A DNA stretch of 64,000 bases. Source: Enoplosus armatus. Lineage: Eukaryota; Chordata; Actinopteri; Centrarchiformes; Enoplosidae. The position numbers were made by a program, and so were the translations under genes. Under the pieces are notes generated by a model that had not been told where the DNA came from, made no database searches, and worked only from the letters and a program-made list of their open reading frames with translations. The stretch spans positions 792,001 through 856,000 of the forward strand of contig NC_092201.1 of NCBI RefSeq assembly GCF_043641665.1. The letters run 5' to 3'. Of the stretch, positions 23,216-36,204 are shown one piece after another (positions within the stretch are counted from its first letter, which is position 1; every line of letters begins with the position of its first letter).

Positions 23216-25383
23216 ATCTTTTTGTCCGACTAGTTTTTTTGTTTTGGACATTTTCCCGTATTGAACAGCTATGATGCACAACAAAGTCTTAATTATTATT
23301 AATAATTTAGGTTTATCGTGCGCCTGTTTTCATCATGCATAACTTTCATCTCTTTTTCCTTTTCCTGGCAGGATTGAACTTCCATAGACAAACCTTAACC
23401 TCAGGGGAAATATTCAAATTGTACAGAAACGTCTAAAGTCAGCGTGCAGCATCTAATATGATCTAACTACACAGGAACGGCCTTTAAACTGAGAATAATT
23501 GATGTTTGTGGGATGAATTTCCATGCAATAAGAAGACTGTACATTTTATGACACTGAGCAGCTCTGTGGTTTTGCATGTAATTCCATCCTGTGGGTTGTC
23601 ATGTCATCATAGCTGTATTCTTAAGTGCTAAGTAGACAAAACATTTTAAGGCAAATTACTCTCCTCGTGGCCATAAAAGAGAAGCCGAGACGCTGCCACG
23701 CCTCTTCTGAAAAACAAAATCGGGCACAAATTGCTTGGGGGCAGAAACAGCTCATAAAAAACAGGAAAAAACACCAACAACATGCACAACAAAGCCGAAG
23801 GAATAACTTCAGTCTGCTTTTATTTGCAATTAAAGTGTTTTATCTTCTCAGTCTAAAGTCTTGTGGCTCCTAGAGGCTGAAATGTTCATGACACCCAACA
23901 ATAGAAATGTCAATCGAATCAAATAAACATTTAACCAAAGGATCAACACATGAGGTCATTCTTCGTCTTCAGTGTTTGACGTCTGGACTTCTGCCTTTTT
24001 TCTCACTTTGTTTCAGGGGAAAACAGACCAACAGCATCAGGGTCAGCGTCCTGTAATAACTACGGTTATCAGGCGGATTATCAGACGCCAAAACTCTTAG
24101 ACAGGGTTGTACAACTTTCATCAGGTCTGCTTTACGTTGGCCGGACTGGTCTCTTCAAAATGGCATGAAGGTGACTGCAGATTAAAATGCTCTTTCACAA
24201 CTCGTCATTAAAGGTTCCTGTCAAAAGAAAACATCTGGGATCACGGAAATCTTGAACCTCGAGGAAACTTGTGTAAACTTTTGAGTTACTGGAGAGGTGA
24301 CGTCTGTGATAGAGCCTCAGTGAGTGCAGACTGTCTGTGGTCTTGATTTTATGCACCTGTTTGCAGCTGGAACAGCTGGAACAGCTGGAACAGCGGCTGA
24401 TCAGAGGGAGTCTTTTCTTATAACATCCTCTTGTGTATATTCATATAAAGATAGAAGGAAAAGTCTCCAGTTAACAGTTTATGTTTAATGGAAAGTGGAA
24501 TCACTGTTTCCTGTGTTTTACTGCAGATCTTTAATAAACCATAAATAACACAGAACAAGACACAACAGGTCTGAGTTTCCTCCGACTGCGAGCTGATAGA
24601 CTCACCTCCAACAGCCTTCAGCTCCATGTTGTTAAAATGGATGTGCAGACTCACGATGTGAAGGTTATCTAAGCAGTGAAACAATGGAATGTGTAATTTA
24701 AGGATACGTCCTAATCCTTCGCCCTGGTCTCAGTGCCAGGGGAGCCTGTAAATCCCTTTCCTGGTATCAGAGCCATTGATTGATCCGCGGATCATCATTC
24801 ATCATTCAGCTGCTTTCTGTGTTCCCGTTCCATATTCCAGCTGTGGCTCCGAGCCAAAAGGTTTTAGGCTTCGTTCTGTTTTAAAATATTCCAGACACCG
24901 AAGGACTCAAACCTTCCGAGCGTAAATATCATGGGAACATTTCAGCGTTTCCAAAAGACCTCCACATCTGCACGATGTCCAACTTCACAAATTGACCAAA
25001 GACAGAAGCAGCATTAGAGGAATATCTGATTATTATTCCACTGCAAAGCGTTCAGCACAGAAATACTTTCAAATGTCTCTTTGTCCTCTTTGTTTATTTG
25101 AGATGTTGAATGTTTCTCCTCAGTTAACGGAACAGCTCAGCGGTTCATTTACAAATATGGTTTTAAGTAAAACCTGATTTCTTAGAGTGAGTTCTTCATT
25201 CTATACTTTCAGCTAAATCTGACAGAATGTCTATGGAGTTTGGAACTGGTAGTTGATCAGTGATGGTGAACTTCAGTAAACAGTGTGTTGTTGTGTGTCA
25301 GGGCACACACGAGGTACTGAAGTGTGGCGGCTCAGGAGGCCATCTTTAATATTTACATGTGTAGTGTGTGTACAGTATACTGA
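23216..25383. other. Unique sequence, no gene recognised
   Basis: Includes a nine-base tandem (GCTGGAACA, three units) at 24,366-24,395. The 24,720-24,900 stretch is less biased and could be conserved non-coding sequence, but nothing in it is diagnostic. Confidence 0.4.
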
Positions 25384-25385
25384 TA

Positions 25386-25420
25386 TAAATATATATATAT
25401 ATATACTGTGTGTGTGTGTT
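25386..25420. repeat. (AT)n-(TG)n compound microsatellite
   Basis: Ten AT units followed by CTG and about seven TG units. Confidence 0.9.
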
Positions 25421-26725
25421 CTCAGGAGGTTCAGTGCGACGATCAGCTGCTTCGTCTGTTGATCTCTGACCAAACGTCAGCGTCTCTGTCTGATGACATC
25501 AGCTGTAATGGGGTTCGGATCATTACAGGACATTTTATTATCAGTGTCTGAGGCTCTTCCCATCAAATCTTATTAAAGAGTGACTCGTCTGAAGTCTGAA
25601 TGTGTGTCTTTGCTCTCTGATGAAGAGAAGCGACTCGTCAGGTCTGAACACAGAAGAGTTCAGACTGACTGGAGCCTGAAAAGAACCTGAACTGATCCTC
25701 TTCCTTCCTTCTCAGTTCTTCCCCGTGTGTGTTTCTTCCTTTCTTCTTCATTTTTCTTTTTATTTCAGTGTTTATTTTATTTCCTTCCTTCTTTGTTTCT
25801 TTCCTATATTTCCCATATTTCTTCCTTCTTTTTTACTTTGTATATTGGGGAAGATTTTACTTCCTTCATCAAGTGAAGGATGTGAGTGTTTCTGTGTCCA
25901 CAGCTCAGCACCAAACACGACGCTGCGTGTGTTTTTATTAGTCTTGTTAATAAAGCTTCACTTCGAACCGCCTCGATTGTCCTTCAGAGATCAGACGTCT
26001 GCTGGAAACAAAGTGTGTTTGGTGCGTTTAGGTAGCAGCGAACAGGGAGGATCCTTATTTTGATTTTTATGAGAAGACTGTGGTCGGGGGAATTCACCCT
26101 GACGCATCTGATGAAGTGTAAACTCTTCATAAGGGACTTTATCAATATTTTCTTTGGGCTTGTATGTGGTGATTCTCGGAGTCTATTTGTGTCAAAACAC
26201 GGAGCTGTTTTTAGACGTATTAAATTCAGTCTGTGCCGGAGCTCTCTGGGAGTTTCCACACAATCCCTCAGTGTCATTGGAAGCACAGCAGGCCAAAAAC
26301 ATGATGTAGTGAAATCCTGACAGCAGGATCCTGTCGCTGCTCCAAAACACTCACATTATACACCCAGACTGCAAAACTAGTGAATTGCACTTTTTTTCTG
26401 TTTCTGCACATATGTATCATACGGAAGCCCATTCATGCCAAGGACAGAAACAAGTCAAGGTTAGGAATGACAAACATTTAACGTTACAATTGTGACTTTT
26501 TATGTGGAAATGAGTGAACATTTAAGAGATATGTCACAATAATTAGTCTTAATTTTAACTAAAAAGTCAACATTTTGACATTCCATGATTTTTATGTTTA
26601 TTAATCTAAAATAAAGAATTTCCTGACATGATCTGAGGGAAAATCTGGTGTCCCAGAAACTAATATCAAGGACAAACTGTCCTGCGAGGACACTGACAGT
26701 GGACAGACAGCTAATCCTTAGTGAC
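25421..26725. other. Unique sequence with a pyrimidine-rich tract
   Basis: 25,700-25,862 is pyrimidine-rich (TTCCTTCCTTCTC, TTTCTTCCTTTC), so the 112- and 70-codon frames here are compositional. The remainder is unremarkable. Confidence 0.45.
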
Positions 26726-26968
26726 CAATGGTGGAAAGTAACTCAGTACATTTACTCAAGTACTTAAGTACAATTTTGCGGTACTAGTAATTTACTTGAG
26801 TATGTTACTTTATACTCCTACTGAACTACATCTCAGAGGCAAATATTGTACTTTTTTCTGCATTATATGATTTCAAAGCTTTAGTTACTTTGTAGATTAA
26901 GATTATTAATACAAAATATAATCAACTAATAATTATGACGTATTATTATAGATTAAGCTACCCAGCAG

Positions 26969-26999
<31 letters not shown>

Positions 27000-27280
27000 T
27001 TAAGCTGAGCTCCACCTACATGCTGCAACATTAAAGTGATGATTAATGCACCAATAATTATAATACAGTAATATAATTTATATTATTGTGAAATGGACCA
27101 TTCTGCATAATGAATACTTTTACTTTTAGTACTTGAAGTATATTTTGGTTGCTAATACTTTTGAACTTTTACTTAAGTAAGATTTTGAACGCAGGACTTT
27201 GACTAGGAATGGAGTATTTTTATACTGTGGTATTGCAACTTTCACTAATGTACATGATTTAAATACTTCTTCCACCACTG
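26726..27280 (+). mobile_element. Full-length non-autonomous hAT-type element
   Basis: Both termini are present: CAATGGTGGAA at the left and TTCCACCACTG at the right are inverted repeats with one mismatch in 11. The CAG...CTG-type ends and 555-bp length fit a non-autonomous hAT element. The interior shows the family's words in order: AGTACATTTACTCAAGTAC, ACTACATCTCAGAGG, CTACCCAGCAGTATAT, GCTCCACCTACATGCTGC, CCATTCTGCATAATGAATAC and ACTTTTACTTAAGTAAGATT. It encloses a (TA)n run at 26,969-26,997. The flanking 8-mers TTAGTGAC and CTTCCCAT do not match, so a target duplication is not preserved. No transposase; mobilisation would need one from elsewhere. Confidence 0.8.
26969..26997. repeat. (TA)n microsatellite inside hAT-type element
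   Basis: About 14 TA units directly after CCCAGCAG of the element, probably expanded from the element's own TATA sequence. Confidence 0.9.
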
Positions 27281-28054
27281 CTTCCCATCAGATGTAAATA
27301 ATTGAGCGGTCTGAAATAGATTTTGAGATCACTGGAGGTAACAGATCCTTTGTTTTGCAGGTTCTGGACCTGTTCAGGGTTGTCTTTTCTCTAACATGTT
27401 TCATCTGAAATGGATAATTGTGATGTTGGAACGTGTGCCAGATGTTTTGGTATTTCACACACTGTTTCCTTCATTCACCTGGTCTCTTTCATATTTTAAG
27501 GTTTACTTTGAACCCTCTTCTTGAGTTCACCAGGTTCTCAAACAGTCAATGAAACAAAAAGAGGCAGTGAACCAGTAAAAGAGGCTTAAATATTCGTGAA
27601 AATGAGTCCAAGGAAAACACACAAAGAGACCCTGTGATTCGGCTTCAATGGTAACAATAGTCTGAGAAAAAACACCACAAAACAAGAGGAGTCACAGACC
27701 ACACAGCGAGCGTACACACAACCCACAGCCTCAGTTTGAATCTGCTCTGCATGTGCAACATTTGGTTTGGGATCACTGTTAATATGCAAATTGTTGTATT
27801 ATGATTTCAAAGAGGTTTCAAAATCAGACTCGTATTATGAATGAGCGCCTCTGGCAGACTGATGGAGACGTCCTGATTCGTGGATTTATTAAAAATGGCT
27901 GTTCTCTGGCTCTGTGGACACACTCAGGAGAAGATTATTACACTCGTTCCCATGCTGCTCGGCTCACATGTGGAGAATACAGATCTGCTGAGTGTCCTGT
28001 GTTAACCCCCCATTATATCACGCAAACTGTTGGCAATAAAGTCCATATTTAGAG
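27281..28054. other. Unique sequence, no gene recognised
   Basis: Short chance frames. Nothing recognised. Confidence 0.4.
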
Positions 28055-28510
28055 GAACGTTTTGGCATTTTGGGAAATGCTTTTTGTAGTCTAATATTTC
28101 AGATGGATATCAGTTTCATCTCTGTGTCCAATACAGATATAGATCCAGGGCATGTTTAGCTTAGCTTCGCACAAACTGTTAGCCAGTGTGGCCACAAAAA
28201 GACCAGAAAGTGTTTAGCATAGCTTGGCACAAAGACTGGAAGAAGGGGCAAATTGTTAGCATTATGGCCACAAAACAGCTAGCATAATCAATGTTAGCTA
28301 TAGCTATATATAGTTATAGCTAGTTGATGTTACAAACAGTTAGCTTAGCTAACATTATCATTATTAGCTGCATGTAGTCACCTGTATGTTAGCTGTTTGT
28401 AGCTAACCAGTGTTACACCAGAGAGTGCTTAGCCTAGCTTAGCACTAACACTGGAAGCTGAACTGTTAGCTAGTGTAGCCACAGACCAGACAGCTAGCAT
28501 AATCAGGTGT
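28055..28510 (+). repeat. Dispersed teleost repeat of the TTAGCTTAGCA family, copy 1
   Basis: TTTGGGAAATGCTTTTTGTA, ATCAGTTTCATCTCTGTGTCC, TACAGATATAGATCCAGGGC, ATGTTTAGCTTAGCTTCGCA and GCACAAAGACTGGAAG occur in the same order, inverted, at 63.5-63.7 kb. The second half contains serial TTAGC/GCTAGC segments, some duplicated (AGTGTTTAGCATAGC, AGTGCTTAGCCTAGC). Non-coding. Confidence 0.75.
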
Positions 28511-29698
28511 CTAGGTGCTTTTTGTCTCGTACATGTGACTTAAGTCCACAAAAATGATGTCAAAAACACACACAGCCTCAATGGACAACAGAGATATGTC
28601 AAATATTCTCACTGATCTATGAAAGAGCGTCTGTCAGTTTTGTTTTTGTGGTAAATATGTGTTTCTACTTGTTTTTACATCGCTTATATGGTTTTGATTT
28701 AAAGTCCAATTTCTCGGCCAAAGAGATGAAACAAGCAGCTGTGAAGTACTTTATACTATAATAATATGTCAAAAGTTTTGTTTGTTACTTGTCCCCCCAA
28801 AATGTATTTTTGCAGCTTTAAGATAATATTGTGAAATCTCAGCGGTTAACAGCCTCTGCCAGTCAACACAGTAAAAACACTCAAATAATGGCTTCTTATT
28901 TGGTTTTACAAGTTCAGCTTTTCTACCGAGTCTTTTCCTGGTATCTCCACAGTTGGCTCCATCAGAGCTGTTTCACCGGACGCCTTATAAGAATTTATAC
29001 CAGCACACACACACAGTACGCATCAGTAAATTACTGCTCCCAGCATGCCGAGCAGCCCGAGTACAGATGTAGGCCTAATTATAGAGAGTACTCCTGAAAG
29101 AAACTAATCCTCCCCGGTCTTGGAGAGCTTTCAGTCCCAGAGGAGGCTCCCCGACTCATCAGCCTGTAAATCAGCAGTCCATTGGCTCGAGCTCCGCTTC
29201 CTGCCCCCACGGCGGGCCTCACACTCTCTGAATCACCTCGGACCCCGAGGACTCGAGCCGCGGGGGGGCCAGGTATATTTGCTTATCTTGCACTGTTGGA
29301 TACGCTGGAATCCGTGCAAAGTTTTTAGGTGAATATTTTGGGCCTTTTGAAATGTAGAAGTGTAAAAACTTCCAGTCCCACACCAGCGGTGCCGACAGTT
29401 AAGATGCCGACGGTGGGATTTTTCTACCCGAGTGTGAAACATGTGGCTGCAGCGTTCAGAAGAAACCCGTTTGAAGTCTTTTCAAAATTTAGAGCTGACA
29501 AAGGCGATTACTTACTACATCAAGAAAGAGTAATCAGAGAGACATTTCCTTTCTTTGTTTTAATTTAGTGGAAAGGAGTGCAGGCCTTATGCTGGCTCTG
29601 TTCATGGATCACTCCAGACAACCAGCTGTGGAGCCTAAATCCATCCCAAAACACTTTATACTGCAGCTCCGTAACTGCTCTGCCACCCATGAAGGATG
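28511..29698. other. Unique sequence, no gene recognised
   Basis: 29,100-29,270 is more GC-rich (CCCACGGCGGGCC, CTCGAGCCGCGGGGGG). No exon recognised. Confidence 0.4.
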
Positions 29699-30325
29699 AA
29701 GTGGTGGAACAAGTACTTTTACTCAAGTAAAAGAACCAATACCACTCTGTAAAAATGCATTTTAATAAACAGACGCTGGTACAAACCTGCAGCCTGAGAC
29801 TGAACTTACTGTCACTGGGTCAACCAGGTGTGTTTCCTCAGGAACAGCAGGTAAATACTTTTACTACTGCAGTACAAACGAGGAGGTAGTAAATGACAGG
29901 ACAGGTTTTTCTGTTGAGCAGCTGGTTCAGAAGTCTTTGATGTCAAACGTCCCACCAGCATCTGGGAAAAAAGGAAAGTAAATAAGTACATTTACTCAAC
30001 TATTGTGCTGCAGTACAATTTTGAGGTACTTGTACCATACTTTAGTATATCAATTTGACACTACTTAATACTTCTATTTTCAGATTAAGATTCAATATGT
30101 GATCAGTTTATTAAATATAATTATTATTAACCGACCCAACAGTTTATAAAGTAGCTAATATTAACTCCACCTCGACAACAGTACATTTTAATACATCAAT
30201 AATACTGATCCAGTTATATACTGCAACACTGGCGGGGGCCATTCTGCATAATGAGTACTTTATACTTCTGTACCTAAAGAACTGTTTAAATGCAGTACTT
30301 TTATAGTATTGCTACTCTTGAACTG
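29699..30325 (+). mobile_element. hAT-type element pieces (nested or rearranged)
   Basis: AAGTGGTGGAACAAGTACTTTT and AGAACCAATACCACTCTG at 29,699-29,750 are right-end family words (inverse sense). 29,973-30,320 is a plus-sense copy: AAGTACATTTACTCAAC, TTTTGAGGTACTTGTACC, CCATTCTGCATAATGAGTAC and TGCAGTACTTTTATAGTATT. The intervening 220 bp are not recognised. Confidence 0.65.
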
Positions 30326-30788
30326 AAAAATGAGAATCACATCATGGAGAAAAACCAAATCATCCTTCAGTCAGCGTCTGTCAATCCGCCTGATCATTTT
30401 GCCAAATATTTCGAAATACCATTAACTGGCTGTCCTCTCAGTGAAAACATAAACTCCCTGCAGCTTCACCTGAGCAGGTAATAACCACGTTTGATTCATA
30501 CCTGCACGTCAGACTCCATGAAAACTCCTTTTCTTCAGCCGTCAAAGCAGAGCGGACACACCCCGAACCAGACCGCCTCGGAGACTCTGCAGGTAATTGC
30601 TGAGCTGTCAGGTGAAAGTCTTTGATGTTCAGGGGAGCGTTTGTTTCGCTGATCATCGTCATTGTTCACGGAGCGCAACATAATAACAGGGAGGCTAACG
30701 CATCCTGCAGGCTAACACTGACTGTTTATGATATTTATGACAATTAAAGCTCAACGTCCCAATTAGACTGCAGAGAGTGGGACTATTG
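30326..30788. other. Unique sequence, no gene recognised
   Basis: Nothing recognised. Confidence 0.35.
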
Positions 30789-30907
30789 TCTCAGGTTGTT
30801 TCAGGTTGTCTCAGGTTGTCTCAGTGGGCACACAGTGGATGTAATGAAACCTGTTTATGGTAACAGTGAGGGGTCCTAGAACACCAGAGACCAGAGACCA
30901 GAGACCA
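30789..30907. repeat. Two short tandem repeats
   Basis: TCAGGTTGTC-type 10-bp units, three copies at 30,789-30,824, and CCAGAGA 7-bp units, three copies at 30,884-30,907. Confidence 0.85.
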
Positions 30908-31014
30908 CGCACTTCGCTTGAAACTGGAGTGGGTTTGGTGGTGTATTATACATAAAGGCTTGTTAGTCTGCCTCCATCTGGTGAGCAACTGTGTGTCATC
31001 CAGACATGTCGGCC

Positions 31015-31375
31015 ATCTTTATCTACAGTCTGTGGTGGAGACGCGTCGGCCATCTTTATATTCTATGGATCATACATAACACGTTAGCTAGCTATGCTAA
31101 CACTGCTACTCCAGTGAACAGTGTTCACGAATAAGTGACAGTTTCCAACCATAGACTGTAAATAAAGATGGACGACATGACAGCGCCCCAAAAGTGAAGC
31201 CAAAATGTCTCGATCGCCCCCTGGTGGCTGGCTGCAGTATAGGTCATAATAGGTCATATAGGTCACAGTCTGTGGTGGAGACGCGGCGGCCATCTTTATA
31301 TTCTATGGATCATACACAACACGTTAGCTAACATGAGACCATAACCGCGCTAACGCTGCTACTCCAGTGAGCATG
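31015..31375. mobile_element. Dispersed element flanked by a ~100-bp direct duplication
   Basis: ACAGTCTGTGGTGGAGACGC, GGCCATCTTTATATTCTATG, GATCATACATAACACGTTAG and GCTGCTACTCCAGTGA occur at 31,025-31,120 and again, nearly unchanged, at 31,265-31,375. Between them is ATAGACTGTAAATAAAGATG, GACGACATGACAGCGCCCC and CGCCCCCTGGTGGCTGGCTG. From memory that is a common percomorph repeat. The arrangement may be one element with internal duplication or an insertion between duplicated flanks. Confidence 0.65.
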
Positions 31376-34300
31376 TTGTTCCAACCCTTCGATTCCGTAG
31401 TAATATTTAGAAATGTAGTAAAAGCCCAAATATGTTGCGTGCTTTTACTGCAGTGTGCAGTAATTAATATTAATTTTGCCGTCCAACAGCACTTATGTTA
31501 TGGAGTTATGGAGCTCCAGGGGGCCAAAACTGGCAACACGGCACCGACCGGGGAGAGTTAAAGTAGGTCTGCCATCTTGTGTATGAATAGTGAAGCTGTT
31601 CGGAGTACTTTACAGTATGTGTATTGGATGCATTATCATATGATTATTAGCTGCCAATGAGTAACGCTGCTTTAAGTGAAATTTTAAGAGGGAAGTTTTA
31701 AAATCTACATGTTTTTGCTCTTGAAGTGTGATTTTTAATTAGCTCCAAGATGTTCAGAAGGACTAAACACATGTCGTTTTAGTCTTCTCTCCTCTATATA
31801 AATATAAAGAGCATTATGTTCTCCTCCTGCAGAGCTTTTAAACAGACCATCCAGACGCATTAAGTAAGTGCTAAGAGGAGTTTCTGTTGGCTCTGCTGTG
31901 CATCACTGAAGTGTGGGTGGTTTCTCTTCACACAGACTCTCAGTCAGTCCAACAGGCCACAGAGGCCACGCCAACATCAGCCAAAGCCAAACACACTTCT
32001 ACTCTTTACTCTGTGAACACACACTCACTGCCAGGTACACCTGAGAGCCAATCAAACGACACGACGGCAGATTAAAGCTCTGGACACGCAGCCACGCTCA
32101 GGTTGTCTTTCACTTAAATGTCCATGTCAAAAAATGTCCAAAAAGGAGGCTTTGTGAGGCTAAAGACGGCCGTGGTTAGAATAACTTCATTATATCTCAT
32201 TATCTCTGCATGAATACGTCGAGAACATAAACTATAAAAATATCTTGTTTGAAGATAATTAACGTGTTATCACTTTAACCTTTAACGCATGATTCAGGAT
32301 ATAATAAAACTATTACAAACATGGCTGCTCTCTGCCTCTGTATTTGTGAGAAGAAACGCTTATAATAATAATAATACCATAATAAACATAAACTAAGGAC
32401 AATATTAGGAAGCAGAGTTTTGATTTCTCATTTACACTATTACATTTGTCCTGATGGTGGCGCTAAGTGGTGGTTACAGGTGGTTGAACCAGGCGAATCT
32501 ACGGAGTCTCAGAGGGGAACAAACACATTCTCTCTCTCAGAGGGAGAGAAGCCGAGAAGAGCCGCAACAGATCATGAGTTAATCACTGCTTCGTCACGGG
32601 AAAACAACCTTTTCTTTTGAAGATAATCATTCACTCCTTATCATGAGATAACATGATAAGATAAAAGAGTTGCATGGCTGTTTTTGGCTTCCATGTTTGT
32701 ACATGTAACTAACTGTGTGTAACTCTGCTCTTTACTGCAGCCGTGGCCTTAAAAAGATCTTAATATGAAGCATTTTCTTCACAAAATGTCTTTACAAACT
32801 TCTAATTAGCAGATTTATGCATGAAAATAAATCACTTTCATGCGACTTGGCGCCCCCTACAGTTTTCAGAGCGCAGTTCACCCTCACCCCATGTATTGAC
32901 ACATCTGCGTGCCATCATGTGATGTGTCGTCGTCGCTGACTCACTCATTTACACATCTCCCGTTGCTAGGAGACGAAGAAACTCAGCATCCTCTCGCTCA
33001 CCGCCGCGTCTCTCGGGACTTCCTTTAGCATCCTGCAGCTCTCTAAACTCCGCCGTCTATTGTTGCTCTGCTCTTACGGCAGCAGTAAACGTGGGGAGAC
33101 CTCAGCAAAGTGAAGCTGGAGCTGGAAAAACACATAAAGAGCTCAGTAACTGACTGTGAGTTAAAGGCAGCTCTGGCAGCAGCAGCTTTTATTTCCTGAC
33201 ATGGAGGCTTTTTATGACCTCTGTCATTTTGGTCTGCGGCGGTGTGCCTGTGGTCAGTCACTGTCTTCCTCCACTTATCCTCCATAATTCATCACTTACA
33301 GGACTGACAGACGGAGGGAGGGGACGCGCTCGACGTAAATACGACAAACTGCAGGAAACTGAAATGTAAATGTGTGAACGTTCAAACACAGAGTCGGACG
33401 TCGGCCCGAAGTTTAAAGACGACAGAGAAGCGTGACGAGACTCCTGATTTAGTTTCAGTCTTTTGATGAAAATGTTTATTAGATCAAATCAAATTTCAGT
33501 CTTTAGATTTTTGTTTCAGGCAACGAAACCTAAAGATGTTAGTTTAGTTTATCATTTCTGTCCCCATCTTTGTAGCGCACAGTTACCATGGTTACAGCTG
33601 TGGTGTCCATGTGACTCTGCAGTGAGACTCCTCAGTAACTCCAGTTCTCATTATAAACTCTGGACGTTAGCATTAGCATTAGCCTGATTATTCAGAAGCT
33701 GATTCACTAAAACAGTTTGTCTCGAGAGGAGGAGCTAAACGTGTTGATTTCTCTGTAACATCTGGTTACAGATGTTCGACCGTCTCGTTCCTGCTGACAG
33801 AAACGTGACGTTACCATCTTTATAAACGTTTCCTGTCCAACTCTCATTGGATTGTAGATGAATTTAGTCCACATATCATCAGATAACTTTACTGAATGAA
33901 AGCTGCTTCTTGTTAATGACAGCAGGTCAAACAGGCAAATCGACTGCTAAAATAAAGAGATATTATTGGCTGCTGGAGGAAACTGTTGGACCAATCATGA
34001 TTCTGCAGCTGAATCTGACCTCTGACCTTCTGCTGAATTAGACTTTGCATTAAAACAGTAATTCGTTTTAGACGTAGTGGAGGAAAAGTAAAAGTATGTG
34101 TTAGCGTGTTAGCTTGTTAGCGTGGATCCCAAACCAATATGAGAGAGTAGAACTATAAGCAGGTTTGTTTTAGATTCTCATCAGTTTCCTTCTTGCAGTA
34201 ACTTTCTCTCACTCTGTCGTCTAAATCTTCTGTTGCAGACGAACAAACTGTATAAAGATTCATTTGTATATGTGCATCTTATATGTCTGTTTATCCAACA

Positions 34301-34509
34301 TGCCGTACAGAGTGACGTCACACTGTTTCATCATGTGTTGAGTACCAGACAGACGGCCGACAGATTTACCATCACACCAAACCTCAATAACAAATGTCAG
34401 CGTTTAAAGTTCCTGCAGCAGGAAGACGGACGGAGGATCATTTCTATATGTTGGTGTCATTAATCCAAACAGAACAGATCAGATTAGAGGCAGAGCTGCT
34501 GCTGTGAGG
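31376..34509. other. Unique sequence, no gene recognised
   Basis: Short chance frames on both strands and no dispersed repeat that I can name. 32,930-33,080 is slightly GC-rich. Confidence 0.4.
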
Positions 34510-35620
34510 CAGTGAAAACTAACTAAGTACAGTGACTCAAGTACTGCAAAGTAACGGGCAAATCTGAGGTACTTGTACTTTGCTGCTTTCCCCCTGAATG
34601 CTGTTAATAACTGTAATGTCTTGTTAATAATGTGGAGCTTTGTGAAGGCGTCACTTTGGGCTCTGAGTCATTGTGACCGAACAATCGATCCATTAATGGA
34701 GAAAATAATCAGCTGATTCATCCACAGTGAACTAATAATCATTAGCTGATAGTTCAGAATGAGCTCCACCTCAACTCCAACAGCTACATCCTGCTTCACA
34801 TTAATGAGGAGGAATAATCCTCTAATGACAGAATCTAGAACAGGAGGACAGACACAGGGGGACAGACACAGACACAGGAGGACAGACACAGGGGGACAGA
34901 CACAGACACAGGAGGACAGACACAGACACAGGAGGACAGGAGGACAGACACAGGGGGACAGACACAGACACAGGAGGACAGACACAGGAGGACAGGAGGA
35001 CAGACACAGGGGGACAGTCACAGGGGGACAGACACAGGAGGACAGACACAGACACAGGAGGACAGACACAGGGGGACAGACACAGGGGACAGACACAGAC
35101 ACAGGAGGACAGACACAGGAGGACAGACACAGGGGGACAGACACAGGAGGACAGACACAGACACAGGAGGACAGACACAGGAGGACAGTCACAGGAGGAC
35201 AGACACAGACACAGGAGGACAGACACGGGGACAGACACAGGAGGACAGACACAGACACAGGAGGACAGTCACAGGAGGACAGACACAGGAGGACAGACAC
35301 AGACACAGGAGGACAGACACAGGAGGACAGACACAGGGGGACAGACACAGGAGGACAGACACAGGAGGACAGACACAGACACAGGAGGACAGACACAGGA
35401 GGACAGTCACAGGAGGACAGACACAGACACAGGAGGACAGACACAGGAGGACAGTCACAGGAGGACAGACACAGGGGACATCTGACTGCTGGAGTACTTT
35501 AAGGACAGTTATACACAGTTATAATTATACTTATATACTTGTACTGCAACAGAATATTTCTACAGTGTGGTATTAGTACTTTTACTGCAGTCAAGGACCT
35601 GAATACCTCCTCCAACACTG
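34510..35620 (+). mobile_element. Composite hAT-type element carrying a minisatellite, copy 1
   Basis: The left end CAGTGAAAACTAACTAAGTA, followed by TGACTCAAGTACTGCAAAGT and GAGGTACTTGTACTTTGC, matches the family at 26,726. The right end is GTGTGGTATTAGTACTTTTA, GGACCTGAATACCTCC and TCCAACACTG. The interior holds a segment foreign to the standard element (GATCCATTAATGGAGAAAAT, CAGCTGATTCATCCACAGTG) and then a 640-bp minisatellite. A second copy with the same composition and the same junctions lies inverted at 48,130-49,033. Flanking 8-mers CTGTGAGG and TCTGAAGG are only loosely alike. No transposase. Confidence 0.75.
34841..35480. repeat. GACAGACACAG minisatellite (14- and 20-bp units)
   Basis: Made of GAGGACAGACACAG (14 bp), the longer GAGGACAGACACAGACACAG (20 bp), GGGGACAGACACAG and occasional GGACAGTCACAG variants. 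The long Cys/Pro/Ser/Val-rich minus-strand frame (258 codons) and the Arg/Thr/Asp/Gly-rich plus frame (247 codons) are read-throughs of the array with no start context or domain; not genes. Confidence 0.95.
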
Positions 35621-36204
35621 TCTGAAGGAGGCTCATAAAGACGCCCCCCCCCTGCAGAAATACCTGCAGACAGGTATGCACCACATGAAAGAAGCCTCTT
35701 TACTGGTAACAGTGTGATTAAAGCTGGCCTCAGGCTCAGAGTGTGTGCACGAACACACACACCAGCTGCAGCCTGCAGACACCGACAGCACTAAATATTT
35801 ACAAGAGGAAACTTCAGCGACGTGAAGCGTGAGCGCGCCGTCTCTGTGTGGTCTGAACGCGGCACGCGGCTCATACCTGTCAGCCCCCGCCGACCAATCC
35901 GGGCCCAGAATTCCCCCTGCATGTCGTAATGCGTGTTTTGGGTGTCTGTCGGTGACACGGCGGCGGCTCCGCGTTTGTTTCCCAGCAGGAGTTCAGGAGT
36001 GAACGCCGCTCAGCTGGAACTGACGTGAAGTCAGTGCTGCAACAGATGAGAGTGTGTTTCTGCTGCAGCAGGCTGATCTGTGGTCAGATTTACTTGTTGT
36101 TGTAATTAACTTTTTGATGCAAGAGTTTATGTTTCTGAGGCTCCAATAAATCAGATCAATAAGCTTTTAAAAGCAGTATTTTAGACGATTCCTTCTCTGA
36201 TGTG
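35621..36204. other. Unique sequence with a GC-rich patch
   Basis: 35,815-36,010 is CpG-rich (GAGCGCGCCGTCTC, GAACGCGGCACGCGGC, CGGCGGCGGCTCCGCG) and contains GACCAATCC, a CCAAT-like word. Possible regulatory or conserved non-coding DNA; no transcript evidence. Confidence 0.35.

Noticed and set aside
34841..35480. CRISPR array
   Set aside because: Repeats are contiguous with no unique spacers, the context is a vertebrate nuclear genome, and the array lies in a transposon.
34668..35502. Open frames of 247-258 codons resembling Cys/Pro-rich or Arg/Gly-rich proteins
   Set aside because: They lie in the minisatellite of a transposon. Both strands are open and the content is only repeat units.
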